Below are positions 26,127-34,927 of a DNA stretch of 64,000 nucleotides, piece by piece. Each line of letters starts with the position of its first letter. The first letter of the stretch is position 1. Position numbers and translations under genes: made by a program. The stretch lies in assembly GCF_030817215.1 (NCBI RefSeq), contig NZ_JAUSZA010000001.1, positions 3,260,501-3,324,500 of the forward strand. Direction: 5' to 3'. The DNA comes from Paenibacillus sp. V4I3. Its GTDB lineage: Bacteria; Bacillota; Bacilli; Paenibacillales; NBRC-103111. The notes under the pieces were generated by a model. That model did no database searches. It was not told the origin of the DNA and saw only the letters and a list, made by a program, of their open reading frames with translations.

Positions 26127-26213
26127 ATTGAACTAACGGAAACGATAGTTCCATGACAACAGGCTACCGAATTTATCGGTAGCCTGTTCAACTAACGGGC
26201 AGTTTAGCGCAAC
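26127..26213 (+). repeat. Family-1 element: B, hairpin, A
   Basis: B: TTGAACTAACGGAAACGATAG. Hairpin with 13-base stem AACAGGCTACCGA / TCGGTAGCCTGTT (26158-26188). A: TTCAACTAACGGGCAGTTTAG (26187 onward). The preceding 200 bases (25920-26126) hold no recognisable gene. Confidence 0.9.
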
Positions 26214-26290
26214 TATTGGTCGTTTTACGCGTCTTGATAGGGGGATTTGTAAACGTGTTGGATACAGAAAACAAGCTGAAGAGGTGAAAT

Positions 26291-26914
26291 ATGATTCGGG
26301 GAGTAATTATCGAAGGGTTATCAACCACTGGAAAAAGCTCAGTGTTTTCTGCATTAAAGAGATTACATAGTCAAACACATAACAGTGAAAAGACGATAAT
26401 TGCAATAAGTGAACACTATTCGCAAATATTGCATTCTTACCAAGGCGTTTTAAGAGCGATGGACAAGGATGAACATATTCAACTTTTAAATCGTCATGTT
26501 GATTATTTTGATCAACAATACAATTGGATTGATTCACTTGGTCATACGAAACCATCAAATGGTGTATTTTATCTTCTAGAGAGGTTCCATATAAATCATC
26601 GAGCGGCATTTATAACTTCTGCAGAAATTGAGATGCTAGAAAACCGTCTATTGAGGCTGAATTCACATTGTGTACTCTTAACCTTGTCCGAAGATGCTGT
26701 TAAGCCCAGATATATTGAAAGTCGTGGCGATGCTTGGAAATCATATGTGATGAAAAACCATTCCTCGGAAACAGAAGCATGTCAGAAGTTCTTAGAGGAT
26801 CAGGAAAAACTTCGTATGCATGCGAAACAATCGCAAATTCCCACTTTAGAGATAAACACAGACGAAGCAGACTGGGATTGTTATGCAAAACAAATACTCA
26901 TTGGATTAAGCTAA
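26291..26914 (+). CDS. P-loop kinase-like protein
   Basis: 207 residues with a Walker A motif near the start (IIEGLSTTGKSSVFSAL, G-x4-GKS at about residues 9-16) and a segment LLERFHINHRAAF that resembles the DRY/DRF lid region of thymidylate-kinase-like P-loop enzymes. Later LTLSEDAVKPRYIESRGDAW looks like the R-x-x-R lid. It probably phosphorylates a nucleotide or other small molecule in the cytoplasm; the substrate is unknown. AGAGGTG lies 5 bases before the ATG. It is flanked by an A site upstream and a B site overlapping the stop region. Confidence 0.75.
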   Translation: MIRGVIIEGLSTTGKSSVFSALKRLHSQTHNSEKTIIAISEHYSQILHSYQGVLRAMDKDEHIQLLNRHVDYFDQQYNWIDSLGHTKPSNGVFYLLERFHINHRAAFITSAEIEMLENRLLRLNSHCVLLTLSEDAVKPRYIESRGDAWKSYVMKNHSSETEACQKFLEDQEKLRMHAKQSQIPTLEINTDEADWDCYAKQILIGLS

Positions 26915-27003
26915 TGGATACTATAGTTCAATAAAGATACGGAGGCAGCCGACCACAATGATCGGCTGCCTTTTCCACGATAGCGGGTAGGATAGTGGAG
27001 TAA
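26906..27003 (+). repeat. Family-1 element: B, hairpin, A
   Basis: B: TAAGCTAATGGATACTATAG. Hairpin GGCAGCCGA / TCGGCTGCC (26944-26970) followed by TTTT. A: ACGATAGCGGGTAGGATAG (26977 onward). Confidence 0.8.
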
Positions 27004-27070
27004 GCGATATTGTTTCAATCAAAATGAGATCGAAAATATAATAAACCGTTTTGGTAAAGATTTTTATGAA

Positions 27071-27661
27071 ATGGTTTTGAGAGTTATTAATACATATTCT
27101 GATAAGTGGGCTCTGAACTCTTTTCAACTTATTCCTTCATATTCAGCAAACTTAGTTGTTAGATGCACTTCAGCTCGCTTTGGAAGTGTGGTGCTTAAAA
27201 TAGGTAATCCCGCATTAATTTCCACTGAATATAATACTTTGAGTCAATATTACGGCAGTCAATTTTGCAAAGTGTTTGACGCGGATGTTGAGAGTGGTGT
27301 CATACTTGAAGAGTGTGTGCGACCAGGTATTTCTTTAAGGGATGAAGATTTACTTGACAAAAGACTATCTGTATTTTGTTCCTTATATAAAGGCATGCAC
27401 ATAACACCTGTAAAAACTGGAATATATCCGACTTACACAGAATGGGTCAGTAGAATTACAGAATACATGAGTAAGCGAGATGATTGCACAGAATTATATT
27501 TGCACATGAAAAAAGCAGAGGATATATGCTTATCGGTTTCTTCTTCGTATCTGACGATTACGGAAGGCACGGTGAAAAATCACGTCTCAAATCTGATCGC
27601 GAAGCTGGGGCTCCGCGACCGAACGCAGGCGGCGTATAATGCGGTCCGTCACTCCATTTGA
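27071..27661 (+). pseudogene. Aminoglycoside phosphotransferase fragment fused to a LuxR-type DNA-binding tail
   Basis: Residues 1-160 match the N-terminal lobe of the APH(6)/hydroxyurea-resistance kinase family as I recall it (SFQLIPSYSANLVVRC, VVLKIGNP, CKVFDADVESGVILEECVRPG, YPTYTEWVSRITEYMSKRDDC). The chain stops just before the catalytic HGDFHHDN-type loop. The last 37 residues (LTITEGTVKNHVSNLIAKLG, LRDRTQAAYNAVRH) are instead the helix-turn-helix end of a NarL/LuxR response regulator, nearly the same as in the gene at 31921. Base composition shifts from AT-rich to GC-rich at the junction near 27550. The upstream frame is open back to about 27000 without a start. The kinase cannot be active; whether the fusion is expressed is unknown. 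Confidence 0.8.
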
Positions 27662-28012
27662 GCGAAACGAGCATGACTTTTGGCATAGTGTATGAGATTC
27701 GTCATGCGCAGCGGCCCAAGGTGATGCTTTTTTTGCGTCCAATTCATGACGTTCAACAGATTTGGCAGTCCGCTATTCTTGGTAAGATCAAAGGGCAAGA
27801 ACGGAGGAGAACGCGGCAGCGAATCTCCGACGAAACTCAAGAAGAGATAGGAGAGTGGGCGTGATGGCGGAAAAAAGAGTCGGTTTGGCGTTGCGGATCG
27901 TGACTGTGTCGCTCTTGCTGTGATGGTGGTCGGATCTTTCTTTGAACTCAACTGCTTCTTGAATTATTGAACGCACATACGAATGCAATGGATTATGCGG
28001 AGGTGAAGGCTT
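27662..28012. other. GC-rich junk between fusion gene and msrAB
   Basis: Begins with CGAGCATGACTTTTGGCAT, a block also found after the response regulator (32591) and at 33481, so it arrived together with the response regulator tail. At 27864 a short frame (MAEKRVGLALRIVTVSLLL) looks like the start of a lost membrane protein. No complete gene is seen. Confidence 0.4.
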
Positions 28013-29158
28013 ATGAACTTGAAACGATTCGTGCTTCCCGGGTTGATGGCCGTGGTGTTGTTTGCCGCTTATGGTTCATATCACAAACACGATACTACGG
28101 AGGCGAAAGGCATGAGTAACAAGGTGAATCGATTAACGGAAACGGCGACGGCAAGTGGGGATACCAAGACCGCCGTTTTCGCCGGAGGGTGCTTCTGGAG
28201 CGTGGAAGCGCCGTTCGAGAAGCTGGACGGCGTCGTGGGCGTTGTCACCGGCTATACGGGCGGACACACGACCGATCCGACTTATGAGAAGGTGTCTGCC
28301 GGAAAGACGGGCCATCTCGAAGCGGTGCAGGTCCGTTACGACCCGAGCCGCATCTCGTACGACCAGCTGCTCCAAGTCTTCTGGCGCAACACGGATCCGA
28401 CCGACGCGGAGGGGCAATTCGCCGACCGCGGCACGGAATATCGTTCGGTCATCTTCTACGACGGCAAGGAACAGCATACGGCGGCGGAAGCGTCGAAAGC
28501 GGCGCTCGCCGCACAAGGCAAGTTTGAGAAACCGCTCGTGACGAACATTTTACCGGTCTCCACGTTCTATGAAGCCGAGGAAGTCCATCAGGACTTCTAC
28601 CGGACCCATCAGGCCGATTACAAATTCAACGACGTCGCGTCCGGCCGGGAGGCGTTTCTGGACCGCGTCTGGGGCGAGGACCAGGAGTTGAAGGAGCTGG
28701 AAAGTCCGTATTCTCGGTTCGACAAAGCGGAAAGGCTGAAGTCGCTCACGAAGCTGCAGGTCGAAGTCACGCAGCATGATCAGGACGAGCCGCCGTTCCA
28801 GAACTCGTATTGGAACAACACCGAAGAAGGCATATACGTGGACATCGTGTCGGGCGAACCGCTGTTCAGCTCGAAAGGCCAGTTTGATGCCGGTACGGGT
28901 TGGGCGAGCTTCACCCGTCCTTTGGAGCCGGATAGCGTGGTCTACCGGAAAGTCGGCGGGTTCTTCTCGGACGAGACTCAAGTGAGAAGCCGCTACGCGG
29001 ATTCCTTCCTCGGCCACGTATTCGAAGACGGCCCCGAGCCGACGGGACTTCGCTATTGCACGAACTCCGCGTCGCTTCGCTTTATTCCGAAGAACGACTT
29101 GGCACAAAGCGGATACGGGAAATATGCCAAACTATTTCAGGGGGACGATGAACAATGA
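28013..29158 (+). CDS. msrAB: Bifunctional peptide methionine sulfoxide reductase MsrA/MsrB
   Basis: 381 residues. An N-terminal hydrophobic segment ([18 protein letters not shown]) suggests membrane anchoring or export. MsrA domain from about 52: FAGGCFW with the catalytic Cys at 60, GYTGG, and [15 protein letters not shown] core. MsrB domain from about 240: the [23 protein letters not shown] start and the catalytic [11 protein letters not shown] (Cys 349). The zinc-binding CxxC pairs of classic MsrB are absent. The enzyme would reduce both Met-S-oxide and Met-R-oxide in oxidised surface proteins. GGAGGTG precedes the ATG. It overlaps the DinB gene by 4 bases (ATGA). A decayed copy lies at 41560. 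Confidence 0.92.
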   Translation: MNLKRFVLPGLMAVVLFAAYGSYHKHDTTEAKGMSNKVNRLTETATASGDTKTAVFAGGCFWSVEAPFEKLDGVVGVVTGYTGGHTTDPTYEKVSAGKTGHLEAVQVRYDPSRISYDQLLQVFWRNTDPTDAEGQFADRGTEYRSVIFYDGKEQHTAAEASKAALAAQGKFEKPLVTNILPVSTFYEAEEVHQDFYRTHQADYKFNDVASGREAFLDRVWGEDQELKELESPYSRFDKAERLKSLTKLQVEVTQHDQDEPPFQNSYWNNTEEGIYVDIVSGEPLFSSKGQFDAGTGWASFTRPLEPDSVVYRKVGGFFSDETQVRSRYADSFLGHVFEDGPEPTGLRYCTNSASLRFIPKNDLAQSGYGKYAKLFQGDDEQ

Positions 29159-29616
29159 GAAACGAATTTATTTTGGAACTGTTGGACAGCCGGCTGAACG
29201 TCTTTCTTCAATTGGTCGAGCAATGCCCTCCGGACAAACGCCGAGTGATCCCGAACGGCTTCAAGAACCACTTGCATTGGCATGTCGGGCATGTGCTGAC
29301 GGTGACGGAATTCCACGTGTTCAGCCTCTCGAACCAGCCTACGTTCCTGTCGGAACGGTACCAGGCGTTGTTCGCCTACGGCACGAAGCCTGCGGATTGG
29401 CAGGAAGAGCCGCCGGCGTGGGACGACTTGATCGCGCAGCTGAGAGCTCTAGCGGTCCTCATCCGTAAGACGTTGAAGGACAGGCTGGACGAGCCCGTGC
29501 CGGAGAACTTCCTGAAGGCGCAAACGATCGGCGAGCTGATCGTGTCCACGGAGCTGCATATGCTTGACCATGTCGGATTCGTCAACGCTATGCTGAAAGC
29601 ACTGCAAGCTTCCTAA
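29155..29616 (+). CDS. DinB family protein (copy 1)
   Basis: 153 residues. The start ATG overlaps the msrAB stop (ATGA), so the two are translationally coupled. DinB-like four-helix bundle features are visible: [40 protein letters not shown] (first His ligands) and a late helix [20 protein letters not shown] with the second His pair (H-x3-H), forming the usual three-His metal site. DinB proteins include thiol-dependent transferases and damage-inducible proteins; the substrate here is unknown. A near-identical copy is at 42422. Confidence 0.88.
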   Translation: MRNEFILELLDSRLNVFLQLVEQCPPDKRRVIPNGFKNHLHWHVGHVLTVTEFHVFSLSNQPTFLSERYQALFAYGTKPADWQEEPPAWDDLIAQLRALAVLIRKTLKDRLDEPVPENFLKAQTIGELIVSTELHMLDHVGFVNAMLKALQAS

Positions 29617-29720
29617 GGCGAACGATGCTTCTTTGATTACTACCCACAACGAACCATATGCCCGCCTTCAACACGATACCATAGCTGTCTAATGCAGATT
29701 TACTTGCTGAGAACAAAAAA

Positions 29721-29760
29721 CAAAACCATTGTTCGAGTCCGAATGATGGTTTTGTTATTT
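29721..29760 (+). terminator. Terminator after msrAB-dinB
   Basis: CAAAACCATTGTTCG pairs with CGAATGATGGTTTTG around AGTC, followed by TTATTTATTT. Confidence 0.8.
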
Positions 29761-29799
29761 ATTTAAAAGGATTGTTTGAAATAGAAGCAGCGGACGGGA

Positions 29800-30123
29800 A
29801 TGTTATCAAAGTTCTTGTCATCCGACAGTTCTTTTTGCAATCAAGGTTGGGTGCTACTGCTTAAAGATAATTCTGCAAATCAAATGTTTTACGAATGTAG
29901 CGAGTGTTATGCACAGTATGACAACTACGTGGATATAGACAAACAGGCGTTACCATTGGATACGCATACTGGCGAAATCGTGATACCACGAGATGAAGAA
30001 ATAATAAATAATTCTCTGTTTGGATATTTAATAGTAAGTTGGAAAGGGAAAAAACTAATAATTCAAAACGGTGAGATTATAGCAATATGGAATAGCGAAT
30101 TACGCTCATACGATCAATCTTAA
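29800..30123 (+). CDS. Small hypothetical protein, N-terminus uncertain
   Basis: 107 residues if it starts at ATG 29800. The first 20 codons overlap a family-2 motif (GTTCTTGTCATCCGACA), and there is no good ribosome binding site, so the original N-terminus has probably been replaced. The core (GWVLLLKDNSANQMFYECSE, YAQYDNYVDIDKQ, YLIVSWKGKKLIIQNGEIIA) is beta-rich with a CSEC pair. No family is recognised. An A site lies downstream at 30187. Confidence 0.45.
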   Translation: MLSKFLSSDSSFCNQGWVLLLKDNSANQMFYECSECYAQYDNYVDIDKQALPLDTHTGEIVIPRDEEIINNSLFGYLIVSWKGKKLIIQNGEIIAIWNSELRSYDQS

Positions 30124-30152
30124 AATAGACCATCACATATTCATACGGTTTA

Positions 30153-30455
30153 ATGAATATCTCTGTCGTAGGATTTATCGTTAGCCTCGTTAAAGTAATA
30201 GGCAGTAGAACGAAATGGTTGGTTCTTCTTACTGAAAGGAAAAAGTTTGTTGGAAACGAATATAATCAAAAGGTAATATGCCATGAAAATGGGGTGGTTA
30301 TCTTCTCTAATTCCTTTAAGAAAAAAGAAAAGATAGCAGCCAACCGTCGACGAATCCGTCCCGATGATTTTCTTTACGACGGCCTGATGCAAGGATTCGC
30401 AAGCATACCTGACCAACTGATCGCGTCGCTTCAGGTTAAAGATGGAATGGCTTAA
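30153..30455 (+). CDS. Doubtful chimeric reading frame
   Basis: A 100-residue frame whose first part spans the A-like site and whose last 40 residues (ANRRRIRPDDFLYDGLMQGF, ASIPDQLIASLQVKDGMA) have coding character and higher GC. There is no convincing ribosome binding site. It is probably the tail of a lost gene joined by chance to cassette DNA. Confidence 0.25.
   Translation: MNISVVGFIVSLVKVIGSRTKWLVLLTERKKFVGNEYNQKVICHENGVVIFSNSFKKKEKIAANRRRIRPDDFLYDGLMQGFASIPDQLIASLQVKDGMA
30187..30212 (+). repeat. Family-1 A-like site
   Basis: CGTTAAAGTAATAGGCAGTAG resembles the A-position sequence at 20769 and carries the GGCAG spacer. Confidence 0.55.
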
Positions 30456-30589
30456 TGATCATACTTTCAAAAACGCGTGCTGAGGCTAAGAAGGCTGTAT
30501 TCGAATATATCGAATTATTTTCCAACCGTCGGAGAACGCATTCCTCCAACGAATATATACCGCCGTTCAAGGTCAGAGCAAAGCGGTGA
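30455..30589 (+). pseudogene. IS3-family transposase C-terminal relic
   Basis: 44 residues (SKTRAEAKKAVFEYIELFSN, RRRTHSSNEYIPPFKVRAKR) match the conserved end of IS3/IS150 OrfB integrases (A-x-x-x-V-F-E-Y-I-E-x-F-Y-N-R-R-R-x-H-S-S-x-G-Y). Everything upstream of this tail, including the DDE residues except possibly the last Glu, is missing. Confidence 0.8.
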
Positions 30590-30700
30590 GTGTTAGACTA
30601 ATTGGTGTCAGAGGCCATTGAACAAATCGACTTTTACAGCCAAAATATGTTATGATCGCGTGATATAGGAGAATGACTATATGATGAGGAGTAGGAGTTA

Positions 30701-31924
30701 TTGTTAAAAAAATTGGATATTATCATTAGTAGTCCCTTTTCATGGAGACTATTTTTTGGGCTAAAGCTCGTTTTTGGTTTAGCTATAGCAGGTATTTTTT
30801 ATTTTGAAAATTCGACTACGATTTTTTTGAGTTTAAGTTTTGTTATCTTTTCAGTGGTAGTTTTCCTTATTGTTAATCAGTTTTACGCAAAAATGAAAAA
30901 GCGAAATTTGCTTTTTCACCTCCTCATCTTAGATTTTTTGGTGTCCGCATCTTATGGTTATATTTTTATCGGCGGGAAATTCCCCAATCACCTGTTTATT
31001 GGGATAACGGCTTTAGCTATTTTAATGTTTATAAAAAAAACCCGCATACTCATTCTTGCTTGTATCTTATTGCTGTTACTCTTTATTGTTACGATGGGTA
31101 GTATTGACTGGTACTTGTATAAACGACTGGACGAAACCGGCTATTTTATAGCCTGCTCGTTTATTGTTTTCGCATGCATCGTGACGGCTTTAATTAATTT
31201 CTACCAAAGGGCTCGCAGGGATACATTGGAGCTCTACGAGAAATTGAAGCAGTCCCATGTGCAATTGCAGGAATATGCGCTCAAGGCGGAAGAGTGGGCG
31301 GCAACGAGGGAAAGAGTGCGAATTGCCCGAGAAATTCATGATACGGTAGGTCATAAACTGACGGCATTGTTGGTCCAAATGCAAGTGGCACGTAAGTTAA
31401 GTGTGGTCGATCCAATACGCAGCGAGCAATCCTATCTGGAATGCGAGGGATTAATCCGATCTTCATTACAAGAACTCCGATTGTCGGTAAGGGCTATTCG
31501 AGATGAACCTATTAAATCCTCTTATTTGAATGATTGCCTTGAAAGGTTGTCAGAGGAGTTTACCAAATTTGCACAGGTCCAAACTGATTTTAAAGCGGAT
31601 GGGATTCCCGTTGCAATTCCTAGCGACTTACAATTGACCGCTTACCGAATCGCACAGGAATCGCTTACGAATGCTCAGAAACATGGACATGCAAATAATG
31701 CGGAAATCTCGTTAACCTATTCCGACACCAGCTTTTCTCTTTGCATAAGCAATGACGGAGAAATGCCTGACGATCTAAAGCCGGGGTTTGGGTTAATCAA
31801 TTTACAAGAACGAGTGAAGGAGTGGAACGGAGAGGTGTATTTTAGGATGGATCCCATCAAGGGCTTCGCTGTTGAAGTTGTACTTCCATATTCCTTGACG
31901 GATACGGAGCGTGAAAAGAATTGA
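30701..31924 (+). CDS. NarL-family sensor histidine kinase
   Basis: 407 residues from TTG at 30701, with GAGGAG 9 bases upstream. About six membrane helices occupy residues 12-165. A short coiled coil follows (TLELYEKLKQSHVQLQEYAL). The HisKA_3 phosphoacceptor helix is REIHDTVGHKLTALLVQMQV (His near residue 213). The ATP-binding domain has RIAQESLTNAQKHGHANNAE (N box) and GFGLINLQERV (G box). It would phosphorylate the regulator encoded next, which overlaps by 4 bases. The all-membrane sensor without a large outer domain fits LiaS/DesK-type kinases that sense membrane or envelope state. Confidence 0.92.
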   Translation: MLKKLDIIISSPFSWRLFFGLKLVFGLAIAGIFYFENSTTIFLSLSFVIFSVVVFLIVNQFYAKMKKRNLLFHLLILDFLVSASYGYIFIGGKFPNHLFIGITALAILMFIKKTRILILACILLLLLFIVTMGSIDWYLYKRLDETGYFIACSFIVFACIVTALINFYQRARRDTLELYEKLKQSHVQLQEYALKAEEWAATRERVRIAREIHDTVGHKLTALLVQMQVARKLSVVDPIRSEQSYLECEGLIRSSLQELRLSVRAIRDEPIKSSYLNDCLERLSEEFTKFAQVQTDFKADGIPVAIPSDLQLTAYRIAQESLTNAQKHGHANNAEISLTYSDTSFSLCISNDGEMPDDLKPGFGLINLQERVKEWNGEVYFRMDPIKGFAVEVVLPYSLTDTEREKN

Positions 31925-32583
31925 GGATTCTTATCGTTGACGATCAACGAATCTTGAGAGACGGGCTTGCGACCATCATCGGCTTGGAACCTGGCATTGA
32001 AGTGGTTGGAACGGCTGTGGATGGAAGGGATGCCTATTCCAAAGTGGTTGAATGGCGACCGGATGTGGTGTTGATGGACATTCGAATGCCGGGAATGGAT
32101 GGCGTCGAAGGATCTAAATTGATCCTCAAGCATTTTCCGGAGACGAAGGTATTAATTCTGACCACTTTTGATGATGTGGAATTGATCATGCAAGTTTTGG
32201 AAAACGGTGTCCATGGGTATTTATTGAAGGATATGCCTGCGGAGGCGATCATAAGCGCTATTCAAACAGTCTACAATGGTGGAACAGTACTGCAACAAGA
32301 TATGACTTCGATGCTGCTAAAAGAGTTAAAGAAAATGTCCGAAAAGAACCCGGAGAAGACGCATCCCCTAAGTCATCATGAACCGGAAGGATTGGGGTTA
32401 TTAACTGAACGGGAGAAAGATGTACTGGCTTTATTGGGGCAAGGATTGAATAATAAAGAAATCGCAAGCTCGCTGTTTCTTACGGAAGGTACAGTGAAAA
32501 ATCACGTTTCAAATCTCATAGCCAAGCTTGGGCTGCGCGACAGAACGCAAGCTGCTGTATTTTCGGTTCGCCATCTACTTTAA
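31921..32583 (+). CDS. NarL/FixJ-family response regulator
   Basis: 220 residues from TTG at 31921 within the TTGA overlap with the kinase gene. Receiver domain residues 1-120: acidic pair DD at 7-8, phosphorylation site Asp 53 (VVLMDIRMPGMDG), Lys in LLKDMPAEA. LuxR-type helix-turn-helix at about 155-215 (LTEREKDVLALLGQGLNNKE, IASSLFLTEGTVKNHVSNLI). It forms an operon with the kinase and would activate or repress target promoters on phosphorylation. Its C-terminal 37 residues are duplicated in the chimeric gene at 27071. Confidence 0.93.
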   Translation: MRILIVDDQRILRDGLATIIGLEPGIEVVGTAVDGRDAYSKVVEWRPDVVLMDIRMPGMDGVEGSKLILKHFPETKVLILTTFDDVELIMQVLENGVHGYLLKDMPAEAIISAIQTVYNGGTVLQQDMTSMLLKELKKMSEKNPEKTHPLSHHEPEGLGLLTEREKDVLALLGQGLNNKEIASSLFLTEGTVKNHVSNLIAKLGLRDRTQAAVFSVRHLL

Positions 32584-32964
32584 ATCGCGAGGCATGACTT
32601 TTGGCATTAAAGCTTGAAATTTTTCATGCTTTAATGGTCAATAGTTGTGCCTTTTCTATTGAAATACATGACTTCTCACAGACTTGCACTTGTTCGATTC
32701 TTGTTATTTTCCAAGTGTAGGGAAAAGGAGGAATGCTTCTATCCACCTCGATTCATGGTCTACGCATGGAGCGACGAAGGGAATTGTTTAGGTGTTACTT
32801 TTAGAGGTCACATGGCCCCTTTTCAATTAAAGGTGTAAAATGACGAGATCGAGGAAATAACAAGATAAATAAATGCCAAAAAACCCAAAGCGAATGCGCC
32901 TTGGGTTGACATAATCACTCGAGGTTCGGGCCTCTGCTTGTCTTGTTTCTCTCATAACGGACGA
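32584..32964. other. Gap after the two-component operon
   Basis: CATTAAAGC (about 32603) and GCTTTAATG (about 32629) form a hairpin without a T run; it may still end the operon. A 63-codon frame at 32647 has no ribosome binding site and no recognisable content. AACCCAAAGCGAATGCGCCTTGGGTT near 32882-32908 is a stem-loop suited to be the terminator of the convergent DoxX gene. Confidence 0.45.
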
Positions 32965-33348
32965 CTATTTGTAGGCGGGTTCCTTACGGATTTCGTTCAG
33001 TTTGCGAAACACAATGTAGGAGGCCATAAGAAGTACAATCGCAACTACAGCTGCAATGCTTTCCGAAGGGTAGCCGCTAGCAATGTTTGACCAAATAGCC
33101 GAAATGGCATCGAACGTAAATCCGGCATACGCCCACTCTTTTAATCTATTAAATTTTGGAACAAGCAGCGCAATAATTCCGAGAGCTTTTGCGATTCCAA
33201 GTATATTCAAAAAGTACTCCGGATAACCCAACTTCGTGACAATTTCTACGACTTGGGAAGTATGAGACAAATCTGAAAAAGCAGTTATTAAGAAATATAA
33301 AGCAACAATGCCCACAAGAATCCAATTGATGATTTTAATATTTTTCAT
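32965..33348 (-). CDS. DoxX-like family membrane protein
   Basis: 127 residues from ATG at 33348, with GAGGAGC 8 bases upstream. Four membrane helices with the DoxX/DoxD-like pattern: IINWILVGIVALYFLITAFS, KLGYPEYFLNILGIAKALGIIALL, LKEWAYAGFTFDAISAIWSN, AAVVAIVLLMASYIVF. Members are small quinone-associated or redox membrane proteins of uncertain role. The ribosome binding site plus first codons exist twice in tandem (about 36 bases apart), so an upstream ATG at 33384 is an equally well-furnished start adding 12 residues. Confidence 0.85.
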   Translation of the reverse strand: MKNIKIINWILVGIVALYFLITAFSDLSHTSQVVEIVTKLGYPEYFLNILGIAKALGIIALLVPKFNRLKEWAYAGFTFDAISAIWSNIASGYPSESIAAVVAIVLLMASYIVFRKLNEIRKEPAYK

Positions 33349-33594
33349 TTTGACAGCTCCTCGATAATTTTTAATAGTTTTCATTTTGGCAGCTCCTTGC
33401 TTCCGTTTTTTCTTTCACCTTTATGATATCAAGAAAAGGAAGGAGGCAAATCTGCGAAAAGATAGATATTCGCATGAAAACGAGCATGACTTTTGGTGAA
33501 AGTTTTAATGCTCTATGCAAGAAGTCATGTTCCCCGGAATTTAATGCGGTAATGGAAGATCGGGGATAGGGCAATTAAGGAAGACTGAAGTTCA

Positions 33595-33822
33595 TTGACG
33601 GGATTCCTTGAATCTGGTTTTGATGTGGTATTCGCTCTCGAGCTTGATGAAGATGCAGTCAAAACCTATCGACATAATATCGGTTTACATATCTTCAATG
33701 GAGATATCACCAAATTTGATAAAAGCGCTATTACAAAGGCACGAGTAATGATCGGAGGAAGCCCATGCCAGGGTTTTTCTAATTCAAATAGATATACAAA
33801 TTTTTTGGACCTTGCGATCTAA
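33595..33822 (+). pseudogene. C5-cytosine DNA methyltransferase fragment
   Basis: 76 codons encode motif II-IV of a Dcm-type methyltransferase: GFLESGFDVVFALELDEDAV, YRHNIGLHIFNGDITKF and the catalytic motif IV GGSPCQGFS. Motif I lacks its start, and everything after motif IV, including the target recognition domain, is absent. It is the relic of a restriction-modification or solitary methyltransferase gene. Confidence 0.8.
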
Positions 33823-34325
33823 ATGATGTACGGCAGCCTGTATCCCCGGCTTCACGGTGTTACAATTGGGTTCCATAATGGTCCCTTGCTTGTCTCGACA
33901 TTTTGTGTTTCGGCAAGGTGTATAGCTTGATCCAAACAAACCGCAAATGACCGGGGAATCTCCTTGACCTTAGCCAGAATGGGGTTTTGAAGGAAGAGGG
34001 TTGGTTGGGCAAGCATGAACAGTTAGCCCAGTTAGCAAGCGCTTCCAATACCTTAAGGCTTGTTTGATCTGTCCCCGTGATGGCAGCTACTACAATCCTT
34101 CCTACTAAAGCGTGCCGTGCTGTGCAGATTTAGTTTAATTGTTGAAGTATTCGTGAAGTATCGATGCGAGGTTCGGTTCATTTGATGGGAAATTTAATCC
34201 ATTATTATCCGATTCTGGAGTCTATTGTTCGTATGGATTATACTTAAATTATACATCAGTGGCAATATTGGAGGAGTGATTCAAGTGGAAGGTCTAATAC
34301 TAGAAAAAGATACTCCATTTCAAGT

Positions 34326-34390
34326 TGTCTGGTGATAAAAAAGTCGTGAACCAGTAAAAAAAGTCATGAACCAGTAAAAAATGTCGTGAA
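34326..34390 (+). repeat. Three tandem copies of a 20-base repeat
   Basis: Core units AAAGTCGTGAACCAGT, AAAGTCATGAACCAGT and AATGTCGTGAACCTC follow each other at 20-base spacing. They end just before a perfect terminator. Confidence 0.75.
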
Positions 34391-34400
34391 CCTCTTAGTC

Positions 34401-34440
34401 AGTCCCGATGATCTTTAATAATCATCGGGACTATTTTTTT
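34401..34440 (+). terminator. Perfect 12-base-stem terminator
   Basis: AGTCCCGATGAT pairs with ATCATCGGGACT around CTTTAATA, followed by ATTTTTTT. It precedes the XRE gene by a few bases, so it can also act as an attenuator. Confidence 0.88.
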
Positions 34441-34447
34441 ATCAGGA

Positions 34448-34927
34448 GTGATACATATCGAAACAATAGGAAGCCGTATTAGGATAATCAGAAAGCTGAA
34501 TAGGATTAATCAAGTTGATTTCTCTAATCGGATTGGAATATCGCAGGCTACGCTGAGTGAGTTAGAACAAGATAAATATAAGCCATCTGTCGATACCATC
34601 CTTGCAATTGTTGAAGGATTTGAGGTGGATGTTGAATGGATTCTTTTGGGATCAAAGAGTTTTAAAGGTAATGTTTTCGGAATCAGTGGCGTCAATGAAA
34701 AAGAGGCTAACGTGTTGTTACAATTTGAAAAATTAAAGGCTAGCGATCAGGATGAAATTATTGATTTCATAAAGTTGAAAATAAGTCGATGGTTGAAAAC
34801 GATTATGAGTGACCGGGAATTTTGGGTGACGAATAGTGTACGACTGCAGAATCGGATTGTTTATACGCTCGTGTCTCTTGAGAGGACAGGCTCTCTAAGT
34901 GAAATCGAACATTCACGCGCTGTGTAA
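34448..34927 (+). CDS. XRE-family transcriptional regulator
   Basis: About 159 residues. Helix-turn-helix at 8-62: IGSRIRIIRKLNRINQVDFS, NRIGISQATLSELEQDKYKP, SVDTILAIVEGFEVDVEWIL. The remainder up to about 118 (EKEANVLLQFEKLKASDQDE, IIDFIKLKI) is the common short C-terminal helix pair. The last 45 residues look like readthrough into other DNA. Start choice is uncertain: GTG at 34448 lies inside the AGGAG site, while the ideal position holds ATC (34457), as if an ATG had mutated. The preceding terminator means expression needs antitermination or an internal promoter. Confidence 0.75.
   Translation: MIHIETIGSRIRIIRKLNRINQVDFSNRIGISQATLSELEQDKYKPSVDTILAIVEGFEVDVEWILLGSKSFKGNVFGISGVNEKEANVLLQFEKLKASDQDEIIDFIKLKISRWLKTIMSDREFWVTNSVRLQNRIVYTLVSLERTGSLSEIEHSRAV

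Larger units (their letters stand above)
33823..34447. other. Non-coding stretch with tandem 20-base repeats and a small leader-like frame
   Basis: A minus-strand open stretch (ILAKVKEIPRSFAVCLDQAI, 33870-34010) is a possible relic of an unknown gene. At 34285 GGAGGAG precedes GTG and a 16-codon frame (EGLILEKDTPFQVVW). From about 34326 to 34390 a 20-base unit with the core GTCGTGAACCAGTAAAAAA occurs three times. Confidence 0.45.

Noticed and set aside
27658..27988. Overlapping frames of 66-100 codons on both strands before msrAB
   Set aside because: GC-rich DNA yields long chance frames; none has a start signal or known family.
32647..32838. 63-codon frame after the response regulator
   Set aside because: No ribosome binding site, no family resemblance, poor coding character.
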